NCBI GenBank assembly: GCA_018873225.1
Contig: JAEILZ010000006.1
Location: 1,364,001 to 1,428,000 of the forward strand
Reading direction: 5' to 3'
Length of the DNA: 64,000 bases
Source of the DNA: [Phialemoniopsis] sp. UDSM-2020
Taxonomy: Eukaryota > Ascomycota > Sordariomycetes > Thyridiales > Thyridiaceae
Positions 23,066 through 36,063 of the stretch are shown in pieces. Within the stretch, counting starts at the first letter, position 1; each line of letters starts with the position of its first letter. The translations under genes and the position numbers were made by a program. The notes under the pieces were generated by a model. It did not search any database and was not told where the DNA came from. It saw only the letters and a list, made by a program, of their open reading frames with translations.

Positions 23066-25941
23066 TTAATTCTTGGCCACTTCAGCAACCTCCGTCGGCT
23101 CCACCGTCTTGTCCTGAGTGTCCTCTTCGACCTTGGTCTCAAGCAGGGTCTCGCCAGCAGTGTTGGTCGCCAGCGTCTCCGTCTTCTCCTCAACGGCTGG
23201 GGCAGCCTCCTGCTCCTTCTCCGCAGGCTCCTCGAGTGGCTTCTCGATCTCGTGCTCCGCAACGGCAGCTGGGGCCGGATGAGCCTTCTTCTCCTCATCA
23301 GAAGGCTTCTCGAGCTCATGCTCAGCAATAGCAGCCGCGCTAGATTTCTCAGTCTCAGGCTCCTTCTCGACCGCAGATGCCGGCTCAGAAACAGGCGCTT
23401 CCTTCACCTGCTCCTTCTTCTCACCCTCCGCACCACCAACGGGAACAACCACATCTCCGACCTCATCCTCAGGGTCAACGCTGAACATAGTCACCGTCAT
23501 TGAGAAGGCCAGTGAGGGCGCAGCTGGCTGCTGTGCCGAGGATCCCGACAGCGCGGCCGCAGGTGAAGGGCTCGACCGCGGCGCACGCCTCTGCGGACCT
23601 CTAGCACGCCCCTTGCGCGCATCTGAGAGCGGTGCCTTCTCCTTCTCCTCCACAGGGGCTGCCTCCTCGGCGGCCTCCTCCTTCTTGGGCGCCTGCGGAC
23701 CCAGCTGCAGGCGCTTGTTGAGGTCCGACATGAAGCCAGCCTGGAGGGCGGCGATCTTAGAGCCCATGGGTCGTGCAGGCACAGCGGGCTTGGCGCGGGG
23801 CGCTGCTGCCGCCTCTGCGTCCTTGTCCGAGGAGCCGGAACCCTGCTTAGCGGGCCGTGGCGGGACCTGCGGCTTGGGACGATCCGAGACCGGGGGCTTG
23901 GCGCCAGCTACACGTTCATCTGAGGGCGTTGATTTCGGCTTGGGGCGCTCGGGAATGGCTGGCTTATCGCTTGATGGGGAGGGCGCATCGACAGACTTGC
24001 GAGCAGGACGCTGGGGCACCTCCGGCTTGGTTTCTACAGACGGCGAGCCATCGCTGTCCTGTTGGGGGGTCGATACAGTCGTCTCCAGCTTTAGGCTGTC
24101 GGGCGTGTCTTCCCACACATCCCGACTTGGGAAGCGTTGTGACAGCGAGGGCCGGTCGGCCTTGGCTTCTTTAGCCAAATGCGTCTGGTGCTGCAACCAG
24201 GTGGGTTTTTGTTTCCTGTGCAGGAAGGCCTCGGGGTCCTGCTGGAACTCCTTCTGCGCAAGCTCCTCCTGGTGGCGAGCAAACGCCTGAGCTGGAGTCT
24301 CTCCGTCCCTGGTGGGGATGTCCAGGACCTTTCCACTCTTCTGCTCCTCGCCCTCATTCTGCTCTGGGATATCCGGCGTGGATACCTCGGCGGTGTAGTG
24401 CACGCTGTTAGGCGCATCTTCCCAGATATCCTTGCTGGGAAACCTCGCCTTGTACTCCTCGAACGATTTCCTCGTCGACTTCTTCTCGGCGTTGGCCTTT
24501 TCGTCGTCGAACAAAGGCTCGTACTCGACCACATCCTCGAGGGGAGTCGACCGGACTTCGGAAGAAGGAACCTTGTACAGGCTGGTCGGGCGACTAGTGG
24601 GCCGGCTGTGAGGCTCCTCCATCTCGTATGCGCTGCCGCGACGTTCCCTAGGCGGCTCGACAGCAGGCATGTTTTCATACGCCAAGGGATCCTTGGCGAG
24701 CTCATCAGAAGCCAGAATCGGTGTCTCAGTCCGGCCCTCGAAGTCCTCGAGGCCGGCGGTTTCACTGTCGCTGAACATGACACTCCTCCTACGGCCGGGC
24801 TCGTCGACGTGGATCACGCCGTTGTTGCCACCCTCCGAAGCAGACCGTTCGGTCTTGGAAGGTCGCTTCGGTTCTACCGAAGTCGGATGGGGCGAGTTGA
24901 GGCGCGAAGTAGACTCCTCTATCGCCTGCCATCCGACCTGTTCGCTCGGGGTACCGGACACATCACGAGTACCTTTCAGCCGGTCAGTCTCTCGTCACAA
25001 ACGGAATGCCATGTTGCCAGACGACACTTACCAAGACCAAGTCCACGGCCATGAGTATCCCGCACTATCTTGTTCAAATCGTCACTGCTCATGGAAAAGT
25101 CGTTGGGACGGTCGTGATGGTGGAGATGGCGCTCCTTCTTGAGCTCATCCGGGTGCTTTTGGTAGTACATCTTGTCTAACTTGTCGTTGGACACTACGCC
25201 GTGGCCATGCAAGCCGTAACTTCCAGGCGGCAGGCCGCGAGCGCTCGTTTTCCTAGCGTGATGCCTCCTGGGGCCCTCGCTACCGGGTGCGGGAGACGGG
25301 GCCTGGACATCGCCGGCGTCGCGGTACATGGGCACCTGTTGACCGATCTCAGGGATACCGTGCTCCTCCTCGATGTGGCTCTCGGTCGTCGACAGCTGGC
25401 TGGCGGTACTAGCCTTCTTCTTCAGGCTGCGATTCGAAGGAGCCACCTCGTCGCTGCTAGGACGGCCGATGCCGAAGCTGGCCGCCCGGTCACTATCGGT
25501 GCGGGTCACGGCGGCAACGCGCTGCTTGGCACTAACAGCCGGAAGGGAGGGCTTGGGAGCGTGCAGCTTGACGTCCTCACCGACGGTGCGGGTCTGCTCG
25601 GGAGACGTGCTCTGGCGGCGGGACTGGCTGAGCTCCTCGGCAACAGCGGCATATTCCATGCCCTCTTCGCCGACGGAGGGCATATCGACGGAGGCGGCGC
25701 GGTCGATGGGGTCTGAGGGGAAGCTGAGCTTCGTGGGGCTCAGGTGTTTCGAACGGGGGCTCTTGTTGAGGAACTCGTCGTTGAGAGGAGAAGGGGCGAA
25801 GCGGTCGGGGTTGGGAGAGAGGGAGCGTTCGATGCGGTTCTTGGTTGGACGCGGCGGAATCTTAGGCATCAGGTCCTTATCCTGACTCCTAGAGGGGCGC
25901 GGGGGAACCGCGGGAGGCTGATGGGCAGCCGTGGCGGACAT
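23066..25941 (-). CDS. AIM21: Altered inheritance of mitochondria protein 21 (AIM21) family
   Basis: Two exons (25941-25032 and 24972-23066) encode 938 aa. The protein is almost entirely low-complexity. It starts with PPAVPPRPSRSQ and PKIPPRPTK, which are SH3-binding PxxP motifs, and is rich in Ser, Pro and charged residues. A repeated block, RFPSKDIWEDAPNS then RFPSRDVWEDTPDS, is a family signature. A central Pro-rich stretch (VPQRPARK, IPERPKPK, VPPRPAK) precedes MGSKIAALQAGFMSDLNKRLQLGP, where the AIM21 domain is most conserved. In yeast, Aim21 works at cortical actin patches, capping barbed ends with Tda2. The tail is Glu/Ala/Lys-rich. Confident from the Pro-rich plus KIAALQAGFMSDLNKRL pattern. 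Confidence 0.85.
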
Positions 25942-28900
25942 TTTGAATAGGGTTTCCGCTTGTAACTGTCGATTCAGTGGATGGGAGAGGGGGTGTTGGA
26001 CCGTGGTTTCTGACGGGATGGGCGGCTAGTGGCGGTGGAAAAGAGGTCTCGGTGTAAGTAGAAGTGTAATTGAGTCGTGAATCTTTCCCTTCACTGCTCG
26101 TAAAATGCAAAGCGTATTATAGTTGTCTGCTGGTCATACGACCTGATTAGCCATGCTGCAAATGCTGCGGTGAGGATGGACAACAGAGGCGGTGAAAAGA
26201 TGCGTGTATGGTGAGGAATGGTAAGTATGCAATAACGAGATTGGCGTCGTCAGAGAGCAGCTTCGCCAGATAAAGAGCTGCCAGGGGGGGGTTGCCGTGA
26301 CAGGGGGAGGAGGTTGAGGCTGTTGAGCATCGGTACTTGGGTCAATGGCAGTGCTAATCCAGCAGATAAGACTGGACGAAGCTCGAGCGCGGCGCTGGAA
26401 ACTGGCACCCGGGCGGCCCACTAGACCAAGCAAGACCAGACCAGCCCAGCGATAAGGGAGCAAGGGAAGGAGTCAGAGATAAGTAGCTGAAGAGCCGGTA
26501 TCAGGAGACGCGACACCAGACCAGACCAGACCGCCAGAAGGGAGGTCAAGCTGCCAAATACAAGACTCGAAGCTGTTGGTCCCTTCCCCCCTCCTTTGGG
26601 TGTATGGCTTGCTGCTGTTGTGGTCGTGGTGGTCTCTTCTCGCGAGGAAAGTACCGGGTTCTCTAGGAAAGTTACGGGCTTCTTGAGGCTCTCGTCTCTT
26701 ATCACTGGTCCCAATGCCAGCTCAAAAACTTGCTCAGCAGTTTTCTGTCCCTCCCCTTTTCTCCTTTGTTGCGCCTGTCTCGGCAGCAAGGGTGCGGGAA
26801 GCTGCAGCAGCCGGGAATAGACAATCTGGGGCCGTGCCGATGCTCGATGTGTAAGTGCAACAGCAAGAAGCTGCGTCGAAGGGCTTGTGTTTGTGCGAGT
26901 AGGGTCGAGTCAGACAAGAAACAAAGCTGTTCACTCACCTAAAAGCTTTAATGCGGATAGTAGAAGATGGAGACTGTTTGTAGAGGTTCAGGGAATTCAA
27001 TTGAAGATTGCGATAGCAAGTATCGAGAGTTGTTCGTTTGGGCAAAGTCAGCATGTCAGAGCAGGTCACAACCTGAAGCTCATGATGAAACTGGTTGGAT
27101 CAGCCCTGTTTGCTCTTGGTGCGGGCCAGGCCCAGTCACTTATACGATCGATGAGAAATGCCCGGGTCGTCATTAGTTGACACAAGAGACACGCACAAAC
27201 GAATCGATCACACGCTCTGCATCCCATCCCATCCTCAGCGACATCATGGCCCATTTCCCCGCCAAAAACAGGGATCTGGCCGCCTCGAGGCCTGCAGGAT
27301 GCGCCAGTCCACGCCAGGAGCTACCACACTAAGACGCCGCCGGTTCCCAACTGGCGACCCGACCGCCTCTCCATGTCGGCCCTTGCGGCGGCACCTGATG
27401 GTCACGATCTCAGTCAAGGAATTCCGGCCTAGTGACTTCTGGTCTCAGGTACCATGTCTTTCTGACTTTGTGCCTGTTCCCCTTTACCGCCTCCAATCGG
27501 CTCTTCTGTGTCTGGCTCTCTACCTGCAAGAGCGATTTTCATCACGAGCTTCTGTCTCTCCTATCTGCCCTGAGGCATTTTTCTATCTATAGCCTTGCAG
27601 CTACATGTCCATGCTCCTCTTCCTCTTGTGGTCTTACTGCTGCGCCAATTTCAAGCCCGGCGGCCTCCCCAATTTCTCCCGCCAGGCTGATGAGGACGGA
27701 CGACAAGACAAAGAAACCAAGAGGAAGCTTTAGGTACCTGGGCCAATGTCGATTCAATCCCATCTTGAGATGGCGTGCATAGCGACCCCACCCCAGGCCA
27801 GACTTGTCCCCACCTCATCCACTGCAAGTTGCAGCTCGCCCGGCCCCCGTCATACATTGACTTTGGCCAAAAAGTGCAAAAATCTGGCATTACTCCCTCC
27901 CGACTTGTCCAACGGTTGAGAAGAGAGGCTATTTTGGCTTTGGTCACCGCTTGTTACTAATTCCAGACGAGACGAAGCACGTTTCCGATCAAAATCGATC
28001 GGAGCGAAACGAGAGATAGCAAGGCCGTGAGGAAAGCTCCGGGCCACTTCTGCAGTGCCAGTCTTCAGTGGTGCACATCCCATCCCCACACCTACCCGCC
28101 CTAAAACAGTCCGCCGTGGCGTGTGCCTACTGACCCCATTGCCCCCAATTACAGCGTCATTCGCAGCACCGTTTGCCTGCTGTAGTGCGTTGAGAGCCTC
28201 CAATGATCACCGCAAAGAGGAAAACCTCGTCCCCATATGACGACATATCCAAACGCCCATCATCCGTGACGGCCAAGTCTGCTCTCCGCCTGTCCGTTTC
28301 TTTCAATTCCAGAAAAGAACTGAAGAAACGTTTGGGATCCAGCGTTCACCCCTGCCAATTGGCGTTGTTTCTTACGCCAAGCGTGACGGGGGAGAGATGC
28401 AAGCCACCTAAGCACGGGAAGACCATGTACAGCTATCAGAGCTCCGTGAAGCCGACGGTAGCCTTTGTGAGCGAAAAGACAAGGACCACAATCCAGGAAT
28501 CCACTTGCTAGACCCATCCTGGCTAGCAGTCACCAGTCACGAGCTCTGCAAACACACCGGTCTGGCCAGCTGCAAAGCTCAGGCCAATGGCTTCTCCAGA
28601 GATAAGCTGCTGTGAATCCCATCTTGCATTCTTACGGACATCATCTGCAAGAGTGAAGCTGAATCCCTGTCCGTTGAATTACGTATGCTGTTTATGCAAT
28701 AGGAAAGTGAATTCTGTGTAAACGTTGTTCAAAGTGACAAGCTATCATGCTATCGATTCACCTCCGTTGAACCTCGAAACCTACTTAACTAACTACTTAC
28801 CTACACCTACACAGCACACTCGTATGCTATTGAGGTGATGATGCTTAAATGGACGATACGCGCACTACCCAGGTTCGTACAGCCCAATGCCTTGCAGAAG

Positions 28901-29456
28901 CGTTGAATGTCGTTACCACTACTGTTAGCAAGTTGCAAGTCAAAGGTCCCAGGCATAAGGTAGGTAGAGTTGATTTGCAACATAATCAATCCTGTCGTGA
29001 TTGGGGCTCAGCCAAGTCATAAAACTATTTCTAGAAGCACATGGTATCCCTTTCAACGGGGTAAGACAAGACAATAAAGAGACCAGGACACAAAATCATA
29101 TAACGGAAAGAGACAAAGAGGCAAGGTGCAGGTATTAAAGCCTACACCCATGCACACTCGGTCCGAGACGCCTGAACCCCAGCCCAAAGATGCAATTCCA
29201 CCTCCCTCCCGTGTCGTATGGGATAGCCTCGGGTTTTGGCCCTCCTATGCCACTCCTTTCTTTTCATTAGACCCCTCTATTCTTTTTGGCCCACCTCATT
29301 CCTTTCATTCGAGCTGGTTCAGCTGTCGTATTGGGCATCGTGACAGTCGTAGTCGGTCGGGACAGGGACTGGAGCTCGTAGCATCGCTTTTGACCTCTTG
29401 TTGTACATAAAGTTGAGCCCCAACCGACTGTTTGCCGCATCGAGCGGGCGAGTGGC
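25942..29456. other. Long intergenic region upstream of AIM21 / downstream of TVP18
   Basis: 3.5 kb without a convincing gene. The first part (25942-27000) is presumably the AIM21 promoter and 5' UTR, with pyrimidine-rich tracts, a G8 run near 26286 and repeated CCAGACCAGA units near 26510-26530. The remainder has only short frames lacking splice-consistent extension. The last 400 bp probably hold the TVP18 3' UTR. A non-coding transcript cannot be excluded from sequence alone. Confidence 0.5.
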
Positions 29457-30236
29457 TTATACGATCATCTGCGCGACGCCCTGTCCACCCAGCGTCCGGC
29501 TACCGACGAAGGCCTGCTTCTTGACAGCGGCGAGGAGGTAGCAGGCAGCCGTGATCGTCAGGAAGAGCGCAGCCGCGATGAGCGAGGTGGTGTGGAGAAT
29601 CAGAGACAGCCACTGGACGACGCCCATGGCGCCGTAGGCGGCGGCGCGCATCCAGTTGGTCGAGACCTTGCGAATGGCAGCGTCAAAGGTGGACGACGTA
29701 GGGCAGATTCGCAGGAGGAGTGGCACCTCGATGAAGAGGATGATGAAGGAGCATGCCCTGTTGCATCGTGTCAATACGTCTCGTCCTCGTTACCCTGGAC
29801 CTGATACCATCCAGGTCAGCAGGAGGATGGAGCTTTGCTTACAGGCACACAATGGCGAAAGGGATAACGCCGAATCGCGTGGTAATGATGTTGGCTAGAC
29901 CGAGAGCAAAGCACAGAATCATGGACAGGACACCGAGCCTAGAGTGACGCAGTGTTAGCTAGCTGATCCCAGAGAGTCGAGCGCCGATAGGATGTCTTGT
30001 GCAAAAAAGCTCAAACACATGACCCCAGCCAAGCCGTCCTCCAGTTGTAGGTTCGCAGAGGCAGAAGAAGCTGCAATCCGCGGGTGTGATGCCGAAATGG
30101 GTGGCTGGATATAGCTGCTTACCATTGTCCGTAGATACCTGGTAAGCTGTTAGCATTCAAATGCGGCGGTCTTGTATCGCATGGCTCTGTAGCACTCACT
30201 GAAGTTTCTCGTCGCGAACTCCTCCTTGAGAGTCAT
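29457..30236 (-). CDS. TVP18: Golgi membrane protein TVP18 family
   Basis: Four exons (30236-30200, 30138-30123, 29938-29843, 29757-29457) encode 149 aa, the usual Tvp18 length. The start reads MTLKEEFATRNFS, then the 16-nt exon supplies IYGQ and part of W. Four hydrophobic segments follow: VLSMILCFALGLANII, FAIVCLACSFIILFIEVPLLL, AAAYGAMGVVQWLSLIL and SLIAAALFLTITAACYLL. The family signature FIEVPLLLRICPTS is intact. Yeast Tvp18 is a late-Golgi membrane protein thought to assist vesicle trafficking. All exon joins keep frame, which supports the micro-exon. Confidence 0.9.
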
Positions 30237-31239
30237 CTTGGCGATGTTTTCAACGAAGCGCTGCTCTTGTTGGCGACACGGGATCTACCGGCGAAGGTAG
30301 GTGGAATGGGCGAAGGCCGCAACTGGGGATCTTCGACCAGGAGACAAAGCCACGGCTGAATTGCGCGCGGCTAGGTGCAGATGAGTGGATTGGAATCCTC
30401 GAGTACGATGTTGCCTTTTCGGTGGATTTCCGCGATCTTGGTTGTTAATTGTGGTGTTGAGATATCGGGTTGGTTTGTTTGCTTGCAGCGTAGGGGAAGT
30501 CAGGAAGCTTTTCGTCGTCAGCTCCTGGGCGGGAACTTAGCACGTTGCCTTTTGTCGGCTGGTTGAGGCTTGGGTCTGGAGCAACCAGAGACGAGGTGGG
30601 GCGCCTTGTCCGCTTTCAGAAGTGCCCAGTGTCGTCGTCCCGTCAAAAGACAGCGAGAGGCTGGTACATACAAGTAATTGGTGGCCGGTGCACCCGCTTC
30701 TTTTTTTGTTTGATCAATGTTCTTGTCTGTTCTTAGGGGTCCTGGATCGATCCACACCACTGCTTTGCTGCACTTCCAAAACAAGCCCAAGCACCGGGAT
30801 GCGCAAGTAGAGGTCGACTTTGCTCGGAAGCTTCGAAACAGCTTCCAAACACTCTGTGCCAGGTCCCGTCCCTCAGAATGAGAATGTTCCTCTACGTGTT
30901 TCTTTCCTGGTCAATTGGAACCCAAACATCGGATGATCTTAGGTATAATAAGTACCCAAGTAGGCTTACATTGGAATTAGGCAGCTAAATACGGAAGTGT
31001 AAAGTACAGCTTTTGGTGATACTGAGCCTAGCAAATGACGTGGTGCCCTTACGTGGCTCGTCTCTGCATATGACGGACCCAAGGTAAACAAATAACGGCA
31101 CCGAGTGACAAAGACATGAATACTGGACCCAGCACTTTCACATGGTTTAATTCAGACGCCCGGTCCCCGGCCGGGCGTGTTGAAGACAGGCGTCCGGTGA
31201 GTCTAACTGGATACCGACTCCCCCGGCGGTCTTTGGTGG
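30237..31239. other. Intergenic: TVP18 promoter and kinase 3' region
   Basis: 1 kb with no supportable gene. It lies between the TVP18 start and the 3' end of the kinase gene, which run in the same direction. Confidence 0.55.
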
Positions 31240-33391
<2,152 letters not shown>

Positions 33392-33925
33392 ATGCCTGTG
33401 CAAGTCACATACGAGGAGTCGTGCGACCAGAACTTCGTAGCGGAGTTCCAATATACCTTCTACGAGTGGGTTAACGCTCCTGGAAATGCTACATTTCAAG
33501 GACCCGGCGGGCCTATACACTTCGATCGAGCCCATGTGCTGTATGTTCTTTTCCCAGTCTTCCAGTATATCTCATTTCTCATAATTCCGGACAGCAACGG
33601 GCTCCATCCCACAACCAGCCAATATGATCCGAACCCAGCACCTCACGTAACGGTTCGCTTCTCAAACCCTGAGTTACGGGCACAGAGGGCGTGGTATGTA
33701 TTGCACTGGCGTCCGCGGGGAGGTTCTGTTATTCTGGGGAACCCGGACAACGAACCCAGTAACAATAGGAGAAGACAGAAGCGAAAGGAAAAGAAGATGA
33801 GGCAACAAGAGAGGAAGAAGGAGGATAAAGATAGGAAAGACTCGGACAAAAGAGATCGTGGCCCAGGCGGTAGCAGCTCTGGAAGTGCTACCGGACGCAG
33901 AGGTGCCGGTCAAGTCAGAGGTTGA
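33392..33925 (+). CDS. Small hypothetical protein with basic charged tail
   Basis: Not recognised. Read straight through it is 177 aa. A GT-AG segment at 33541-33594 is exactly 54 nt with no in-frame stop and encodes an odd hydrophobic insert (YVLFPVFQYISFLII), typical of a pyrimidine-rich intron read in frame. Spliced, the protein is 159 aa. Residues 1-100 contain YEESCDQNF, VRFSNPELRAQRAWYVLHW and several aromatics, suggesting a small folded domain. Residues from about 105 are almost wholly Lys/Arg/Glu/Asp (RRRQKRKEKKMRQQERKK), followed by a Gly/Ser/Arg end, which would bind nucleic acid or direct nuclear import. Probably real because codon use and charge pattern are protein-like, but no function is proposed. 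Confidence 0.6.
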   Translation: MPVQVTYEESCDQNFVAEFQYTFYEWVNAPGNATFQGPGGPIHFDRAHVLYVLFPVFQYISFLIIPDSNGLHPTTSQYDPNPAPHVTVRFSNPELRAQRAWYVLHWRPRGGSVILGNPDNEPSNNRRRQKRKEKKMRQQERKKEDKDRKDSDKRDRGPGGSSSGSATGRRGAGQVRG

Positions 33926-34461
33926 CAGAATTGTGGCATATCGTGTAAGGGCGATGGGTCGTTTGTTGAAGCTCATGTGATATATATATATGGAGCTTGA
34001 TGCTTTCAGGATCAACAATGTAATTTATAAATGGCTAGCATTTTCACCACACCGTCTAGACAGCCTAGACTTCTAGCTGCAGGAGAGGTTTACCATATAA
34101 ACAGTTTTGTGGTGATTAAGAAAATTACTAGACTTGCACCATGCTGCTGATGACATGCCCAATGCCAAGAGTCGTATTCGTAGCTTCACTTTATGTCACA
34201 AGTCGTTAAGGATCAGTGAGAAAATTGCAGTATGCGGGTCGTGCTCGTCAAAATCATTATTTCTTCTACCCTTCCCGTAGGAAATTCCACCCGCCTCACG
34301 AGACTTCCTCGATGAGAATCCACATTTAGGGGTCCATTGCCCAGCGCATCCCGGCACTCAGCCTCACAATGCAAAACCATGGTCAGCCATGCCCCCTTTC
34401 ATTTTGATCGATAGCTCCAAGCTATCCTCGTCTCCTTGCCTCGAGCATCCGCGGGCGACGC
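33926..34461. other. Convergent 3' intergenic region
   Basis: About 540 bp, AT-rich with a short (AT)n tract near 33980. It lies between the convergent small-protein and NTF2 genes. No gene seen. Confidence 0.55.
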
Positions 34462-35272
34462 TTAACCGAAGACAAGCTTGAAGATGTCGTTGAAGACAAA
34501 GTACTGGCCGCTCTGATCCTTCATAAGCTGGAAGGTCTGGGAGAAGTTCATGGGACGCTGCTCCTCGTCAACCTATCGAGCGAAGATATGGTATTAGTAA
34601 GGGGGGCTTATCGCAGTCGGTCGGTGGGGTGTTATGTAGACATACCAGGAGCTGGCCAGTGATGAGGATAATGACACCACCCTCAACGGTGGGCTGAGAG
34701 TCGAGGGTCGAGACCTGGTGCTTGACCTTCTGGAAGGGGAGGCCCTTTTGTATGATGTTAGCTCGATTCGCCCCCATGGTTTCCAGCTGAATCCAAACTC
34801 ACAGAGAGCTTCTCGACAATAGCAGTGACACCGAGACTGGAGGCCGACTCGAAGGTGAGCATAGAGTTGTCGCGCTATATTGGTACCGCATTAGCAGGAA
34901 AATCTTCGAGGGAAGGCTTCCATATGTAACCCACGTAGAGGCCAGAAAGGGTCTTGCGGTCCGAGTCAAACGAGTTGTAGTAAAACTCAACGAACTGCTC
35001 TGAAAGACGCGCGCAAAATTGTTAGTCGCCGGTGTTCGGTATTCGAATAAAGAGGAACTGATCGCCAGGGTGCATGAAATATGCATTTCAAAGTATCGCT
35101 AGAGGTTCTCTCATCGGTGCACTTACTCGCAACAGTCTCGAAATCTATCGCACAGGATTCAATGTCAGCCAGGTCTGCCCCATGTTCATTTCGCATTGCG
35201 CAAAACAAAGAGAAGCGGGGGAAGAGGGGAGCTGGCGACCAGCAATACTGCGCAGCTTGACGTACCAGCCAT
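34462..35272 (-). CDS. NTF2: Nuclear transport factor 2 (NTF2)
   Basis: Six exons (35272-35266, 35144-35127, 34999-34935, 34874-34803, 34744-34646, 34572-34462) encode 123 aa, matching NTF2. The first two coding exons are only 7 and 18 nt. The sequence reads MADFETVAKQFVEFYYNSFD, then LSGLYRDNSMLTFES, VKHQVSTLDSQP, VIILITGQLLVDEEQRPMNF and FNDIFKLVFG at the C-terminus, all diagnostic. NTF2 is a homodimer that carries Ran-GDP into the nucleus and binds FxFG nucleoporins. Every exon join keeps frame and restores family sequence, so the model is reliable even though the first exons are too short to find by open frames alone. Confidence 0.95.
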
Positions 35273-36063
35273 CTTGTCTGATTTTCAGTGGTTTTCGGGG
35301 AGTGTGGAAAGGGAATGTGTTTGCTCTTGGGATAAACCTGTCTTGAAGAGAAGAAGCTCGAGAAGACAGTCTCAGGTCGAGGTCGGGTAGATGTTGTGTT
35401 GGGTTTCCAGAGTGAAAGCGGCTGTCAGGGCGATGGAGGGGTCACTAACTGGGAACAATAATTTCGGCTTCTTCATGCGAAGTGGGGTCACTCACGCCTC
35501 AGGTGGTGAGGTGCTCCAAGCGCTGAGCAGCACTGACGCACAGCAGCCACCTAAAAATTGGAGCTCCCTCCCCTGGTGCAGCTTGTGGCTACCGGACCCG
35601 CAATTTCACACTTGCTTGTATTTTTTCTGGCTGAATAAAATCTGCTGGATCTCTCTTCGACCAACCTTCTTCCTCTTCTCTCACCACTCTTGCCAGCAAT
35701 GTGCTTTGGGTGCTTGTGAAGAAGACTCCTGAATGCATATCTGACAGCTTTCCCAAGGTAAAAGGTAAGCCAATGACTTGTTTTCTTTTCATCTACTTTC
35801 CCCTCGTCTTCAATGATGACACAAACTTCTTAAGAACGGCCAACTGAATTTTCCATGTTGATCCAACTTAAATTATCAAGCTCAACAGTCTGATTTCCTT
35901 ATTCGACTCTTTCAAAACTATTGTCTTCATGATTCATTGTCTAGAAAGCACATGCTGACAATATAAAAAGTATATACAGATGACCTCGAAGCGTCCAGGC
36001 AGCTAGACCGCCTCTTCGGATGGAGGAGCTTGATGATGTCCTTCAACACGCATCTTTGGTGCC
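35273..36063. other. Intergenic: NTF2 promoter and beta-lactamase-like 3' region
   Basis: 790 bp with no supportable gene. Confidence 0.55.
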
